Shown piece by piece: positions 23,902 to 33,556 of a DNA stretch of 64,000 bases. The notes beneath the pieces were generated by a model. It was not told the DNA's origin. It searched no databases and saw only the letters and a program-made list of their open reading frames with translations. Numbering within the stretch: position 1 is the first letter of the stretch; every line of letters begins with the position of its first letter. The stretch is from Roseomonas sp. CECT 9278 (GTDB lineage Bacteria; Pseudomonadota; Alphaproteobacteria; Acetobacterales; Acetobacteraceae), in the NCBI RefSeq assembly GCF_918698155.1, contig NZ_CAKKLX010000025.1, forward strand, positions 1-64,000, read 5' to 3'. A program made the position numbers and the translations under genes.

Positions 23902-24731
23902 CCGGTCGCAACGCCGGCGGCGCGCGCTTTGTCGACCAGGTACGCGCGTGCGGCCTGCATGTCGTCGAGGCTGCCGAAGGCGTTGGTATAGGCGCCGCGG
24001 TAGCCGCGCGATTCCAGCAGCGCGAACATGGCGCCGAAGTCGAAGTCGCCCTGGCCCGGGACCAGGTGTTCCTCGAAGCCGTTGCGCCAGCAATCGGCCA
24101 GGCGAACTTCCTTCACGCGATCGAGCGGGATGGCATCGACGAAGCCCTGCACGCCGGGTGGCAGCAGGTGCGCGTGGTTGGCGGTGAAGGACAGCGCGAA
24201 GGATGGCGAGTGGATGGCGTCGTAGCAGTAGCGCCATTCATCGATGGAACACGCCAGGTAGTGGACCTCGGCGTTGTCGGGTTCGCGGTTGAGGTTCTCG
24301 AGCAGCAGTAGCGCGCCGTGCGCCTCGGCGTGCTTCACCATGCGGGCCAGGCGGTCGCGCCCGGCCTCCATGCGCTGGGCCACGTCGGCGGTGAAGTGGT
24401 AGCCGGCATGCACGACGATCCATTGCGCGTCGAGCTTCGGCGCGACCTCGATATAGGCGCGCAGATAGGCGTCCACGGCCTCGCTCAGGAAGGGCGAGTA
24501 TTCTGCGACATTCACCGCCGACAGCGTATGCAGCGCGACATGCACGCCATTCGCCTTGGCGCGCGCGCGAATGTCGCGGCAGCGCGCATCGTCGAACAGC
24601 GTGACGGCATTCGCCCCGGTATCGAGCTGGATGTCGATGTGGCGCACCTGGTTGCGCGCCGCCCATTCGATCGCGTCCTCGAGCTTCAGCTTGCGCCCGA
24701 CATCCACGCCGATGCGGTCGATCAATGACAT
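23898..24731 (-). CDS. Xylose-isomerase-like TIM-barrel protein
   Basis: A 277-residue sugar-phosphate isomerase/epimerase family protein (AP endonuclease 2-type TIM barrel). Metal-site candidates are in QWIVVHAGYHF, LLLENLNRE, TANHAHLL and the late VPGQGDFDF. Substrates of this family are diverse (inosose, hydroxypyruvate, keto-sugars). GGAGGAAGGC lies directly upstream of the ATG at 24731. It is divergent from the ABC importer, so the shared region with interleaved inverted repeats may control both. Confidence 0.85.
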   Translation of the reverse strand: MSLIDRIGVDVGRKLKLEDAIEWAARNQVRHIDIQLDTGANAVTLFDDARCRDIRARAKANGVHVALHTLSAVNVAEYSPFLSEAVDAYLRAYIEVAPKLDAQWIVVHAGYHFTADVAQRMEAGRDRLARMVKHAEAHGALLLLENLNREPDNAEVHYLACSIDEWRYCYDAIHSPSFALSFTANHAHLLPPGVQGFVDAIPLDRVKEVRLADCWRNGFEEHLVPGQGDFDFGAMFALLESRGYRGAYTNAFGSLDDMQAARAYLVDKARAAGVATG

Positions 24732-24740
24732 GCCTTCCTC

Positions 24741-24793
24741 CGTTGCCCTTGACGCCCGGTTTACATCGTGGGGGGGCGATGGCAACGTCAAGG
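24741..24793. promoter_or_regulatory. Interleaved inverted repeats in a divergent promoter region
   Basis: CGTTGCC (24741-24747) pairs with GGCAACG (24781-24787), and CCTTGACG (24747-24754) pairs with CGTCAAGG (24786-24793). Both are perfect inverted repeats spanning the region between the TIM-barrel gene and the importer operon. The spacing suggests a bound dimer or DNA loop. No regulator gene is adjacent. Confidence 0.45.
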
Positions 24794-24863
24794 TGTCCAA
24801 GAACGACTGTTCAGCCGTGACCGCCAAAGGCGGCCGGCACCATCGCAGGTGGGAGGAAGCCGG

Positions 24864-25913
24864 ATGTTCCTGATCGACAGGCGACAGCTGCTGGCGCTCG
24901 CGACGTGGTCCGCGGCAGCGGCCACCGCCCATGCCCAGGCCCCGATGCACCCGCAGGAACGCGAGTTGTACGAAGCCGCCAAGCGCGAGGGCGAGATCAC
25001 CTGGTACACCGGCCAGTACAGCGCCGATGCGTCGGAAGCCGCCGGGCGCGCCTTCAACGAACGCTATCCGGGCGTGCGCTGCAACGTGGTGCGCAGCACC
25101 TCCCAGGTGGCCTTCCAGCGCCTGTCGCAGGATTTCCGCGCGGGTGTCGGGCAGTGCGACGTGTTTTCGTCGACCAATGGCGGGCATTACATCCAGCTCA
25201 AGCGGCAGAACCGGCTGGTGCGCTTCCGGCCGGTGAATGCCGACGGTCTGCTGCCCATCCTGCGCACGCCTGACCCGGACAACTTCTTCCAGTCGTCCTT
25301 CCTCGGCATCTACCTGATGGGCCACAACACCAACCTGGTGTCGGAAGCCGAGGCGCCGAAATCCTGGACCGACGTGCTCGATCCGAAGTGGAAGGACAAG
25401 CTGGCGGTCGGGCATCCGGGCTTCAGCGGCGCCATTGGGCTGTGGGCGCTGCAGATGCGCACCATGTTCGGCGCCGACTACCTCCGCCGGTTCGAGCGCA
25501 ACAAGCCGCAGGTGGGCCGTTCGTCGATCGACCCCGTGACGATGATGACGGCGGGCGAACGCTCGGTCGGCGTCGCGGTGCCGTCGGCCTCCACGCTGTT
25601 CGCCGCGTCGCGCGGCAATCCGCTGAAGCTGATCTACCCGACGGAAGGCGTGGTCGCCGCACTCTCGCCCTCGGGCATCCCGACCAATGCGCCGCACCCG
25701 AATGCGGCCAAGCTGTTCCAGGAATTCCAGACCGGCCCGGCGCTGTCGACCGCCGTGCGGATGCTGTTCAACGAGAGCATCCGCCCCGACGTGCCGCCGC
25801 CCGAGGGCGCGCGCCCGCTCGACCAGGTGACGATGCTGGCGCCGACCATGGAACAGGCCGAGCGCGGCGTGCCGGAAGTGCGCGAGCAGTGGCGCGAGAT
25901 CTTCGGCGTCTGA
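24864..25913 (+). CDS. Iron(III)-type ABC transporter substrate-binding protein
   Basis: A 349-residue periplasmic binding protein with a signal peptide (residues 1-25, ending AHAQA). The family entry is EGEITWYTGQYSADASEAAG, followed by AFNERYPGVRCNVVR and later YPTEGVVAALSPSGIPTNAP. This matches the FbpA/2-aminoethylphosphonate-type binding proteins of cluster D. The ligand may be ferric iron, a phosphonate or another small anion. A strong GGGAGGAAG site precedes the ATG. The permease gene starts 1 base after the stop. Confidence 0.88.
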   Translation: MFLIDRRQLLALATWSAAAATAHAQAPMHPQERELYEAAKREGEITWYTGQYSADASEAAGRAFNERYPGVRCNVVRSTSQVAFQRLSQDFRAGVGQCDVFSSTNGGHYIQLKRQNRLVRFRPVNADGLLPILRTPDPDNFFQSSFLGIYLMGHNTNLVSEAEAPKSWTDVLDPKWKDKLAVGHPGFSGAIGLWALQMRTMFGADYLRRFERNKPQVGRSSIDPVTMMTAGERSVGVAVPSASTLFAASRGNPLKLIYPTEGVVAALSPSGIPTNAPHPNAAKLFQEFQTGPALSTAVRMLFNESIRPDVPPPEGARPLDQVTMLAPTMEQAERGVPEVREQWREIFGV

Positions 25914-25914
25914 C

Positions 25915-27636
25915 GTGACCGACACCGCCCTGCCGGCCGCCGCCACGCGGCCGGCGCGCCTGCGCCTGCTGGAACCGATCATGCTGCTGTGGGTCGCGCT
26001 GATCGCGGCCCTGCTGGTGCTGGTGGCCGCGCCGCTGGTGAAGATGCTGCTCATCTCCTTCGAGATGCAGGACACCGGCGAGTTCACCTTCGAGAACTAC
26101 CTCACCGCCTATGGCCGGCAGCGGTATATCGATGCGCTGCGGAACTCGCTGCTGCTCGGGCTGCTGTCGGCGCTGATCTCCACCGTCATCGCGGTGCCCA
26201 TGGCCTGGGCGGTGTCGCGCACCGACATGCCCTTCAAGGGCTTCACCTGGGCCATGGTGCTGGCCGCCTTCATCATGCCGCCCTACCTGGGTGCGATCGG
26301 CTGGATCCTGTTGGCCGGGCCGAATTCCGGCTGGATCAACGTGACCTGGCGCGCGCTGACCGGGGCGACCGACCCGCTGGTGAATGTCTACACCTTCACC
26401 GGCATGGCCTTCGTGATCGCGCTGCATTCCTTCCCGCTGGTGTTCATCTTCGTGAAGTCGGCGCTGGACCTGATTTCGTCCGAGATGGAGGACGCCGCCA
26501 ACATCCTGGGCGGCGGCACCTGGACCACCATGCGGCGCGTCACGCTGCCGCTGGTCTGGCCGTCCATCCTGGGCGGCTTCATCCTGATCTTCCTCGAGAC
26601 CATCGCGCTGTTCGGCACGCCCGCGATCATCGGCATTCCCGCCCGCATCAACGTGGTCACCACGCAGCTGTGGCAGTTCTTCGAGGACCCGGTGCGGGTC
26701 GAGGTCGCGGCCGCCTATGCGATTCCGCTGCTGCTCATCACCATCGCGATGATCGGCGTGCAGCGGCTGATGCTATCGCGCAAGGGCTTCGTCTCGCAGA
26801 CCGGCAAGGGCGGCGAGCGCCGCCAGGTCAAGCTCGGCCCCTGGCGCTGGGTGCTGTTCGGCTGGTGCCTGCTGGTCGGGCTGCTGGCGGTGATCAAGCC
26901 GCTGACGGTGCTGCTGCAGGCCTCCTTCGCCAAGGCCTGGGGGCGCGGCTTCTCGCTCGATAACCTGACGCTGCGCAACTACCGCTTCCTGCTGTTCGAA
27001 CACGATGTCGCGCCGCAGGCGACGCTGAACACCGTGTGGTTCTCGGCGGCCTCGGCCACCATCGCCGGCGTGATCGCGCTGCTGGTGGCCTATATCGTCA
27101 TCCGCAAGCTGATGCGCTTCGCCGATGCGCTGGGCTTCCTGGCCATGGCGCCCTTCGTCATCCCCGGCATCGTCATGGCGATCGGCTTCTACGCCGCCTA
27201 TGCCGGGCCGCCGCTGTCGCTGTACGGTTCGGCGCAGCTCATCATCCTCGCCTTCGCGGCGCGCTTCCTGCCGATCGCCTACGCCAACTCGCAGGCGGCG
27301 ATCCGCGCAGTCCACCCGGAGATGGAGGAAGCGGCGCGCATCCTCGGCTCCGGCCGGCTGCACGCGATCCGGCGCATCACGGCGCCGCTGCTGAAGACCT
27401 CGCTGCTCGGCGGCTGGCTGGTGGTGTTCATCGTCGCCTCGCGCGAATTGTCGGCCGCGATCTTCCTGGTCGGGCCGCGCACGCGCACCATGTCCGTGCT
27501 GCTGTATGACCTCAGCGAGCAAGGCAATTTCGAGGTGGTGTCCGCCATGGGCGGCATCCTGTTGGTCATCACCATGGTCATCGTCGGCATCGGCATGAAG
27601 CTGGTCGGCCGCGACTTCATGCTGCGGAGGGAATAG
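25915..27636 (+). CDS. Iron(III)-type ABC transporter permease (fused double)
   Basis: A 573-residue inner-membrane protein made of two homologous permease halves, each with about six helices and an EAA loop: EMEDAANILGGGTWTTMRRV in the first half and EMEEAARILGSGRLHAIRRI in the second. This is the FbpB-like architecture. The GTG at 25915 directly follows the binding-protein stop. It forms the channel with the ATPase encoded next. Confidence 0.93.
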   Translation: MTDTALPAAATRPARLRLLEPIMLLWVALIAALLVLVAAPLVKMLLISFEMQDTGEFTFENYLTAYGRQRYIDALRNSLLLGLLSALISTVIAVPMAWAVSRTDMPFKGFTWAMVLAAFIMPPYLGAIGWILLAGPNSGWINVTWRALTGATDPLVNVYTFTGMAFVIALHSFPLVFIFVKSALDLISSEMEDAANILGGGTWTTMRRVTLPLVWPSILGGFILIFLETIALFGTPAIIGIPARINVVTTQLWQFFEDPVRVEVAAAYAIPLLLITIAMIGVQRLMLSRKGFVSQTGKGGERRQVKLGPWRWVLFGWCLLVGLLAVIKPLTVLLQASFAKAWGRGFSLDNLTLRNYRFLLFEHDVAPQATLNTVWFSAASATIAGVIALLVAYIVIRKLMRFADALGFLAMAPFVIPGIVMAIGFYAAYAGPPLSLYGSAQLIILAFAARFLPIAYANSQAAIRAVHPEMEEAARILGSGRLHAIRRITAPLLKTSLLGGWLVVFIVASRELSAAIFLVGPRTRTMSVLLYDLSEQGNFEVVSAMGGILLVITMVIVGIGMKLVGRDFMLRRE

Positions 27637-27637
27637 C

Positions 27638-28708
27638 GTGCCGCGCCTCACGCTCACCGGCCTGACCAAGGCCTATGGCAAGCTCACCGTCGTCGATCGC
27701 GTGGACCTGACGCTGGAGGAAGGCGAGTTCGTCTCCCTGCTCGGCCCGTCGGGCTGCGGCAAGACCACCACGCTGCGCATGATCGCCGGCTTCGTCGACC
27801 CGACCGGCGGCACCATCAGCGTCGATGGCGGCGTGCTCTCGGCCCCCGGCGCCGTGGTGCCGCCCGAACGCCGCGGCATGTCGATGATCTTCCAGTCCTA
27901 CGCCATCTGGCCGAACATGACGGTGGCGCAGAATGTCGCCTTCGGCCTGGAGCTGCGGAAGCTGCCGCGCGAGGAGGTGAAGCGCCGCGTGGCCGAGATG
28001 CTGGCGGTGGTGCAGCTCGACAAGCTGGCGCATCGCTACCCGGCGGAACTCTCCGGCGGGCAGCAGCAGCGCGTGGCATTGGCGCGCGCCATCGTGGTGA
28101 AGCCGTCCGTCCTGTTGCTCGACGAACCGCTGTCGAACCTCGACGCCAACCTGCGCGAGGAAATGCGCTTCGAGATCCGCCGCCTGCACGACGAATTCCG
28201 CATCACCACCGTCTATGTCACGCACGACCAGGCGGAGGCGATGGCGACATCGGACCGCATCGCGGTGATGAACCAGGGGCGCATCGAGCAGGTGGACGCA
28301 CCGCACCTTCTCTACACCAGGCCGCGCACGCGCTTCGTCGCCGGCTTCGTCGGCCGCACCAACCTGCTGGAAGCGCGCATCGAGGGCGACGACCTGCTGC
28401 TCGATGGCGTGAACCTCGGACCCGCCGCGCGCGCCGGCATTGCGCCGGGCGTCACCGGCGCGGTGCTGGTGTCGCTGCGGCCGCAGGCCATGGCGATCCT
28501 GGTGGCGCAGCCGCCAGCAGACGATGCGCTGCTGCTGCGCGCCACCATCGCCGAGCGCACCTATCTCGGCGAGGCCTGGGACTACGTGCTCGCCCCCGAG
28601 GGCACCGGCCTGCGCCTGCGCGCCGCCGCGCCGCCGCTGGAGGCGCATGACGTCGGCGCGAAAGTCTGGCTGCGGATCGACCCGCGCCAGGTTGCGGTGG
28701 TCGAATGA
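27638..28708 (+). CDS. Iron(III)-type ABC transporter ATPase
   Basis: A 356-residue ATPase. Walker A is LLGPSGCGKTTTLRM, the Q-loop is MIFQSYAIWPNMTV, the signature is LSGGQQQRVALARAI, Walker B is VLLLDEPLSNLD and the switch His is in YVTHDQAEAM. A C-terminal TOBE-type domain covers residues about 240-356. It energises the importer from the cytoplasm. The GTG at 27638 starts one base after the permease stop. It converges on the amidohydrolase with a 4-base gap. Confidence 0.94.
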   Translation: MPRLTLTGLTKAYGKLTVVDRVDLTLEEGEFVSLLGPSGCGKTTTLRMIAGFVDPTGGTISVDGGVLSAPGAVVPPERRGMSMIFQSYAIWPNMTVAQNVAFGLELRKLPREEVKRRVAEMLAVVQLDKLAHRYPAELSGGQQQRVALARAIVVKPSVLLLDEPLSNLDANLREEMRFEIRRLHDEFRITTVYVTHDQAEAMATSDRIAVMNQGRIEQVDAPHLLYTRPRTRFVAGFVGRTNLLEARIEGDDLLLDGVNLGPAARAGIAPGVTGAVLVSLRPQAMAILVAQPPADDALLLRATIAERTYLGEAWDYVLAPEGTGLRLRAAAPPLEAHDVGAKVWLRIDPRQVAVVE

Positions 28709-28712
28709 ACGG

Positions 28713-30161
28713 TCAATGCATCGGCAGCGCCAACGGCGCGATCTCGTCGCCGCTGCGGCCGCGATAATCCCGCCCGCGGGCGTCGCGCAGCATCTTCGCC
28801 TGGCTCTCGGCGAGGATTCCTGCGGCCTCGGCAACGTTCAGCCGGGTCGGTCGGCCATCCGCGAAGACCGTCTCGCCCCCGACCAGCACGCGCTTGACCG
28901 CGCGGTCGGCGGCGTGGAACAGCAGCGCGCGCAGCGGGTCGCGTGGCGGGTTCATCAGCGGATGCGACAGGTCCACCAGCACGACATCCGCCGCCGCGCC
29001 CTTCTCCAGCCGCCCGAGGTCCGGCCGCCCCAGCGCCGCCGCGCCGCCGGCGGTCGCGGCATGGAACACGCTGCCGGTATCCGCCGCCGCCACGTCGCGC
29101 ACCGCATTGCGCGCCAGGATGATCGCCAGGCGCATTTCCTCGATCAGGTTGTGCGGCGCGCAATCGGTGCCGAAGCCCATGTTCACGCCGCGCGCGCGGT
29201 ACTTGCCGAAATGCTTCAGGTGTTCGCCATAGCGCGCGAAGGGCGTCGGGCAATGCGCGACGGTGGCACCGCTGTCGGCCACCAGGCCGATATCCTTCGC
29301 GGTGTGCCAGCCGATCGACGTGTGCTCGTCCACGAAGATCGCATGGCCCAGGATACTGCGCGGCGTCAGCAGCCCGATCGATTCCGCCCATTGGATCGGC
29401 GTGGTGCCGTGGCGGCGGATCATCTCGCGCACCTCCACGACGGCTTGTGCAATGTGGGTGGTGAAGCCGCGGCCGGTCTCGCCGGCGTAGGCGATCGCCT
29501 CGCGCAGCATGTCTTCCTCGACCGTGTCGATCTGGGCGGGGAAGACGATGCCGTGCAGGCGGCCGGAGGGGTCGGACTCGGCTTCCTTCATCAGGCGCTT
29601 GGCGGCGTCGAACTGGGTGCGGGCGTTCTCGCGGTTCCACAGGTAGGTCACGGTCTGCGGCGCGGACATGCCCCACTGCGCGGCGGCGAAGCCAGGGCCG
29701 GCCCAGACGCGCAGGCCGCTCTCGCGCATGATGGGCAGCCAGTCGGGAAATGGCGGCGAGAGATCGACCACGCTGGTCACGCCAGCCGACATGAGTTCGG
29801 CATAGGCCAGGCGCATCGCCGCCGCCTGGCCGGCCTGGTCGATACGGAAGGCCTGCAGCCGTTCGAACAGCCCGGTCATCTGCTGTTCCGGCACGCCGTG
29901 ATCCTCGCGCACGCCGCGCGAGGCCGGTTCGGTCGTGGGATGCGTGTGGATGTTGACCAGGCCCGGCATCACCAGCAGGCGACGGCCATCAACGACCTCG
30001 GCGCCCGGCGGCGGCGCGGCGTCGGGATCGTGGCGCGCGATGGCGGCGATGCGCCCGCCCTCGACCAGGACATCCATGCCGCGCGCATAGGCGTGTTGCT
30101 TCGCGGGTGCATCCCACACCACCGCCCAGGCAGCGTCGCGGATCAGCATCGGCGTGGTCAT
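28713..30161 (-). CDS. Amidohydrolase (chlorohydrolase/deaminase type)
   Basis: A 482-residue metal-dependent hydrolase. The metal motif is MPGLVNIHTHPTTE; further ligands are likely in GFTTHIAQ, LGHAIFVDEH and NMGFGTDCAPHNL. This is the ATZ/TRZ or guanine/cytosine-deaminase-like branch. The substrate is unknown and may be a compound brought in by the neighbouring importer (inference from position only). The cytochrome P460-like gene starts 562 bases upstream and its stop lies 13 bases before this ATG, so both are probably in one operon. Confidence 0.88.
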   Translation of the reverse strand: MTTPMLIRDAAWAVVWDAPAKQHAYARGMDVLVEGGRIAAIARHDPDAAPPPGAEVVDGRRLLVMPGLVNIHTHPTTEPASRGVREDHGVPEQQMTGLFERLQAFRIDQAGQAAAMRLAYAELMSAGVTSVVDLSPPFPDWLPIMRESGLRVWAGPGFAAAQWGMSAPQTVTYLWNRENARTQFDAAKRLMKEAESDPSGRLHGIVFPAQIDTVEEDMLREAIAYAGETGRGFTTHIAQAVVEVREMIRRHGTTPIQWAESIGLLTPRSILGHAIFVDEHTSIGWHTAKDIGLVADSGATVAHCPTPFARYGEHLKHFGKYRARGVNMGFGTDCAPHNLIEEMRLAIILARNAVRDVAAADTGSVFHAATAGGAAALGRPDLGRLEKGAAADVVLVDLSHPLMNPPRDPLRALLFHAADRAVKRVLVGGETVFADGRPTRLNVAEAAGILAESQAKMLRDARGRDYRGRSGDEIAPLALPMH

Positions 30162-30174
30162 GGCGTGGTTTCCC

Positions 30175-30723
30175 TCAGCGCGGACGGTTGGCGTAGTCCC
30201 AGGTGGAGAAGCTGAAATCCTGCTGCGCGCGCGCCTGCAGGTGGCAGGTGAAGCAGGCGTTCAGCGGGCCCTCCACGCGCGTGCCGTTGGCGGGGTTGAA
30301 GCGCGCATATTCCCATTCGCCGTTGCGCTGCTCGGGGCCGTAGCCCTCGCCCCAGCCGCGTTCCTTCTGCTGCGCGGCGATGGCGATGAAGGCGGGTTCG
30401 GGGATCAGCCGGCCATTGCCATCCCGCAGCACGTTGCCCGCCGCATCCACTCGGGCGCGCTGGTCGGCCATGATGGCCAGCGTGCCATAGGGCAGCGGCT
30501 GCCCGGCGGCGAGCGCTGCGAAGGCCTCCGGGTTCACGTACATGTTGCGGATGATCTTGCGGTCCGGCCGGTCCACCGTGGTGTAGCGGATGAAGCGCGC
30601 CTGCCAGTCGGCCGGCAATTCGATGTTGTGCGGACCGGGCGCGTAGGGGCGGGTCTGCGCCAGCGCGGCGGAGCCGAGGGCGGCCGCCAGCGCGACGGCG
30701 GCGAGCAATGCGGGACGTGTCAT
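30175..30723 (-). CDS. Cytochrome P460-domain periplasmic heme protein
   Basis: A 182-residue protein with a signal peptide (to about residue 22, ALAQ) and a C-terminal heme motif CFTCH in GPLNACFTCHLQARAQQDF. The body (FIRYTTVDRPDRKIIRNMYV, then AFAALAAGQPLPYGTLAIM) is the cytochrome P460 family pattern. Family members oxidise hydroxylamine or act in NO detoxification; the lysine crosslink cannot be judged. GGGAGA precedes the ATG at 30723. It is divergent from glpK. Confidence 0.88.
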   Translation of the reverse strand: MTRPALLAAVALAAALGSAALAQTRPYAPGPHNIELPADWQARFIRYTTVDRPDRKIIRNMYVNPEAFAALAAGQPLPYGTLAIMADQRARVDAAGNVLRDGNGRLIPEPAFIAIAAQQKERGWGEGYGPEQRNGEWEYARFNPANGTRVEGPLNACFTCHLQARAQQDFSFSTWDYANRPR

Positions 30724-30841
30724 GGACCGTTCTCCCTGGTGTCGGCACCATCCCGCCTTGTCCGCGCGCGCAGCGCAAGGGGCAGGCTGACCGGCGCGCC
30801 GGCCGCGCCTATCCTGCCGCCCGGGAGAGGACCGCCACGCC

Positions 30842-32335
30842 ATGACCGCCGATATCCTGCTCGCCCTCGACCAGGGCACGACAAGCACGCGGACGATCGC
30901 CTTCGATGCCGCGCTGGCGCCGCTCGCGATGGCGCAGGAGGAATTGCCGCAGCACTTCCCGAGCCCCGGCTGGGTCGAGCACGAACCGGAGGACATCTGG
31001 CGCGGCGCCGTCGCCACCCTGCGCGGTGCGCTGGCGAAGGCCGGCGCGGCCGCGTCCCGCGTCGCGGGCATCGGCATCACCAACCAGCGCGAGACCACCC
31101 TGCTGTGGGACCGCGCCACCGGCCGGTGCCTGCACCGCGCCATCGTCTGGCAGGACCGCCGCACCGCCGACCATTGCGCGCGCCTGCGCGCCGAGGGCCT
31201 CGAACTCCTTCTGACCGACCGCAGCGGATTGCTGGCGGACCCGTATTTCTCCGCCACCAAGCTGGCCTGGCTGCTGGACAATGTCGCGGGCGCGCGGGCG
31301 GCGGCGGAGCGCGGGTCGCTCGCCTTCGGCACGGTGGACAGCTTCCTGCTCTGGCGGCTGACCGGCGGGCGCGTGCATGCGACGGATGCGACCAACGCCG
31401 CGCGCACCATGCTGTTCGACATCCGACACGGCGCCTGGGACGACGAGCTGCTGCGCATCTTCCGCATCCCGCGCGCCGTGCTGCCGGAGGTGCGCGACTG
31501 CGCCGCCGAATTCGGCGTGACGGACGCGGCGCTGCTGGGCGCACCCATCCCGGTGCGCGGCATGGCCGGCGACCAGCACGCCGCCACCATCGGCCAGGGC
31601 TGCTTCGCGCCGGGCATGGTGAAGTCCACCTACGGCACCGGCTGCTTCGCCATGCTGAACACCGGCGCCGACCAGGTCGCCTCGCGCAACCGGCTGCTGA
31701 CCACCATCGCCTACCAGCTGGGCGGCGTGCGGACCTATGCGCTGGAAGGGGCGATCTTTGTCGCCGGCGCGGCGGTGCAATGGCTGCGCGACGGGCTCGG
31801 CATCATTCGCGACGCGGCGGAAGCGGGCGTGCTGGCGGCGCAGGCGGACCCGGCGCAGCACGTGGTCATGGTGCCGGCCTTCACCGGCCTGGGGGCGCCG
31901 CATTGGGATGCGGATGCGCGCGCGGCGATCCATGGCCTCACGCGTGGCAGCGGGCGGGCGGAGATCTGTCGCGCCGCGCTGGAATCCGTGGCGTTCCAGA
32001 CGCGCGACCTGGTGGATGCCATGCTGGCCGACTGGCCCGCGGCCGGCGACACCGTGCTGCGGGTCGATGGCGGCATGGTGGCATCCGACTGGACCATGCA
32101 GTTCCTGGCCGACCTGCTGGGCGCGCCGGTCGACCGGCCGGTGGTGCGCGAGACCACCGCGCTGGGGGCGGCGTATCTCGCGGGGCTGCAGGCGGGGCTG
32201 CTCGCGGCGCCGGGCGTGAGCGGTGCCAGCCATTGGCGGCTCGAACGCCGCTTCACGCCGGCCATGCCGCGCGCCGAGGCCGCGCGCCGCCACGCGCTGT
32301 GGCAGGATGCCGTGCGACGGACGCTGTCGTCGTGA
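30842..32335 (+). CDS. glpK: Glycerol kinase
   Basis: A 497-residue FGGY-family kinase. The N-terminal ATP-site motif is [16 protein letters not shown], the glycerol-site block is [20 protein letters not shown], and [20 protein letters not shown] and [14 protein letters not shown] are close to GlpK. The second ATP domain has [20 protein letters not shown]. It makes glycerol 3-phosphate in the cytoplasm. GGGAGAGG lies upstream of the ATG. No glpF or glpD is adjacent; the 3' end overlaps the PLP-enzyme gene by 4 bases (GTGA). Confidence 0.93.
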   Translation: MTADILLALDQGTTSTRTIAFDAALAPLAMAQEELPQHFPSPGWVEHEPEDIWRGAVATLRGALAKAGAAASRVAGIGITNQRETTLLWDRATGRCLHRAIVWQDRRTADHCARLRAEGLELLLTDRSGLLADPYFSATKLAWLLDNVAGARAAAERGSLAFGTVDSFLLWRLTGGRVHATDATNAARTMLFDIRHGAWDDELLRIFRIPRAVLPEVRDCAAEFGVTDAALLGAPIPVRGMAGDQHAATIGQGCFAPGMVKSTYGTGCFAMLNTGADQVASRNRLLTTIAYQLGGVRTYALEGAIFVAGAAVQWLRDGLGIIRDAAEAGVLAAQADPAQHVVMVPAFTGLGAPHWDADARAAIHGLTRGSGRAEICRAALESVAFQTRDLVDAMLADWPAAGDTVLRVDGGMVASDWTMQFLADLLGAPVDRPVVRETTALGAAYLAGLQAGLLAAPGVSGASHWRLERRFTPAMPRAEAARRHALWQDAVRRTLSS

Positions 32336-33483
32336 AGCGCATCATCAACGCCTATGGCACCAACACGCGCCTGTCCGGCGGCATGATGGCGCCCGAGGTG
32401 ATCGCGGCGATGGCCGAAGCCGCGCGGTCCTGCTTCGAGATGCCGGATGTCCAGGCGGCGGCCTCGCGCGCCATCGTGGACGCCACGGGTGCGGAGGCCG
32501 GCATCGTCACCGCGGGCGCGGCCGCGGCGCTGATGCTGGGGGCGGCGGCCTGCATCGCACGGCTCGATCCCGCGGCGATGAACCGCCTGCCCGATACCGA
32601 CGGGCTGCCCGACGAATTCATCGTCAGCCGCAGCCAGCGCAACATGTACGACCGCGCGCTGCGCGTCGCCGGCGGGCGCATCATCGAGGTCGGCATTCCC
32701 GACCGGCTGTCCGGGCCGGGCGTGCGCGATGCCAGCGCGGGCGAGATCGCCGACGCCATCACCCCGCGCACCGCCGCGGTGTTCCACCTGGCCGGCGAGC
32801 ACGCCGAACCGCCGCTGCCCGACCTGGTGCGCGTGGCCCATGCGCGCGGCATCCCCGTGCTGGTGGATGCCGCGGCGCAATTGCCGCCGGCGTCGAACCT
32901 GCGGCGCTTCATCGCGGACGGTGCGGACCTGGTGTGCTTCTCGGGCGGCAAGGCGATCGGCGGGCCGCAGGCATCGGGCATCCTGTGCGGGCGGGCCGAC
33001 CTGGTGAGCAGCGCGCTGGCGCAGATGCTCGACCTTGACCTGCCGGAGGCGCAATTCGTCGCGCCGCCGGAATTCGCGCCGCTGAACCAGCTGCGTTTCC
33101 TGCCGCATCACGGCATCGGCCGGGTGGCGAAGGTGGGCAAGGAGGAGGTGGCCGGGCTGGTCGCGGCGCTGCGCCGCTTCGTCGCGGAGGTTCCCACCGC
33201 GCGCTGGATGGCGCGGCTGGGCGCCCTGGACGTGCCGGGCGCGGTGCTGGTGCCCGATGGCGCCAAGCCCGGCCTGCCGCTGCTGGAACTGCGCTTCGCC
33301 GACCGCGCGGCGGCCGAACGCGCCGATGCCGCGCTGCGCGCGCGCGACCCGGCGGTGCATGTGGATGCATCGCGCATCCGCCGCGGCGTGCTGGCGGTGA
33401 ACCCGATCGCGCTGGACGATGCCGACCTGGCGGAGCTGGCGGCGGCGCTCACGGCGTGCTGCGGCGCGGCGGCGCGACGCTGA
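32332..33483 (+). CDS. SelA-like PLP-dependent enzyme
   Basis: A 383-residue fold-type I PLP enzyme. The cofactor lysine is in [21 protein letters not shown]-terminal blocks [20 protein letters not shown] and [20 protein letters not shown] match the SelA/D-glucosaminate-6-phosphate ammonia-lyase-like group. It is not selenocysteine synthase in context (no selB, selD or tRNA-Sec nearby). The GTG at 32332 overlaps the glpK stop, so it is coupled to a kinase and may act on a related phosphorylated or amino-polyol compound (inference). Confidence 0.83.
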   Translation: MKRIINAYGTNTRLSGGMMAPEVIAAMAEAARSCFEMPDVQAAASRAIVDATGAEAGIVTAGAAAALMLGAAACIARLDPAAMNRLPDTDGLPDEFIVSRSQRNMYDRALRVAGGRIIEVGIPDRLSGPGVRDASAGEIADAITPRTAAVFHLAGEHAEPPLPDLVRVAHARGIPVLVDAAAQLPPASNLRRFIADGADLVCFSGGKAIGGPQASGILCGRADLVSSALAQMLDLDLPEAQFVAPPEFAPLNQLRFLPHHGIGRVAKVGKEEVAGLVAALRRFVAEVPTARWMARLGALDVPGAVLVPDGAKPGLPLLELRFADRAAAERADAALRARDPAVHVDASRIRRGVLAVNPIALDDADLAELAAALTACCGAAARR

Positions 33484-33556
33484 GTGACCTCTCGACACGG
33501 CGCCGCCCGGCACCGGCCCTCTCGAACGGTCGCCGCAGGGCGGCGCGCCGTGCTGC

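Noticed and set aside
30154-33483. A continuous 1109-codon plus-strand frame over glpK
   Set aside because: Only its last third (from 32332) encodes a recognisable protein, the SelA-like enzyme. The first two thirds run antisense to cytochrome P460 and out of frame with glpK, with Arg/Gly-rich low-information sequence.
32332-33483. Selenocysteine synthase (SelA)
   Set aside because: There is no selB, selD or tRNA-Sec in the window, and the sequence belongs to the broader SelA-like PLP group.
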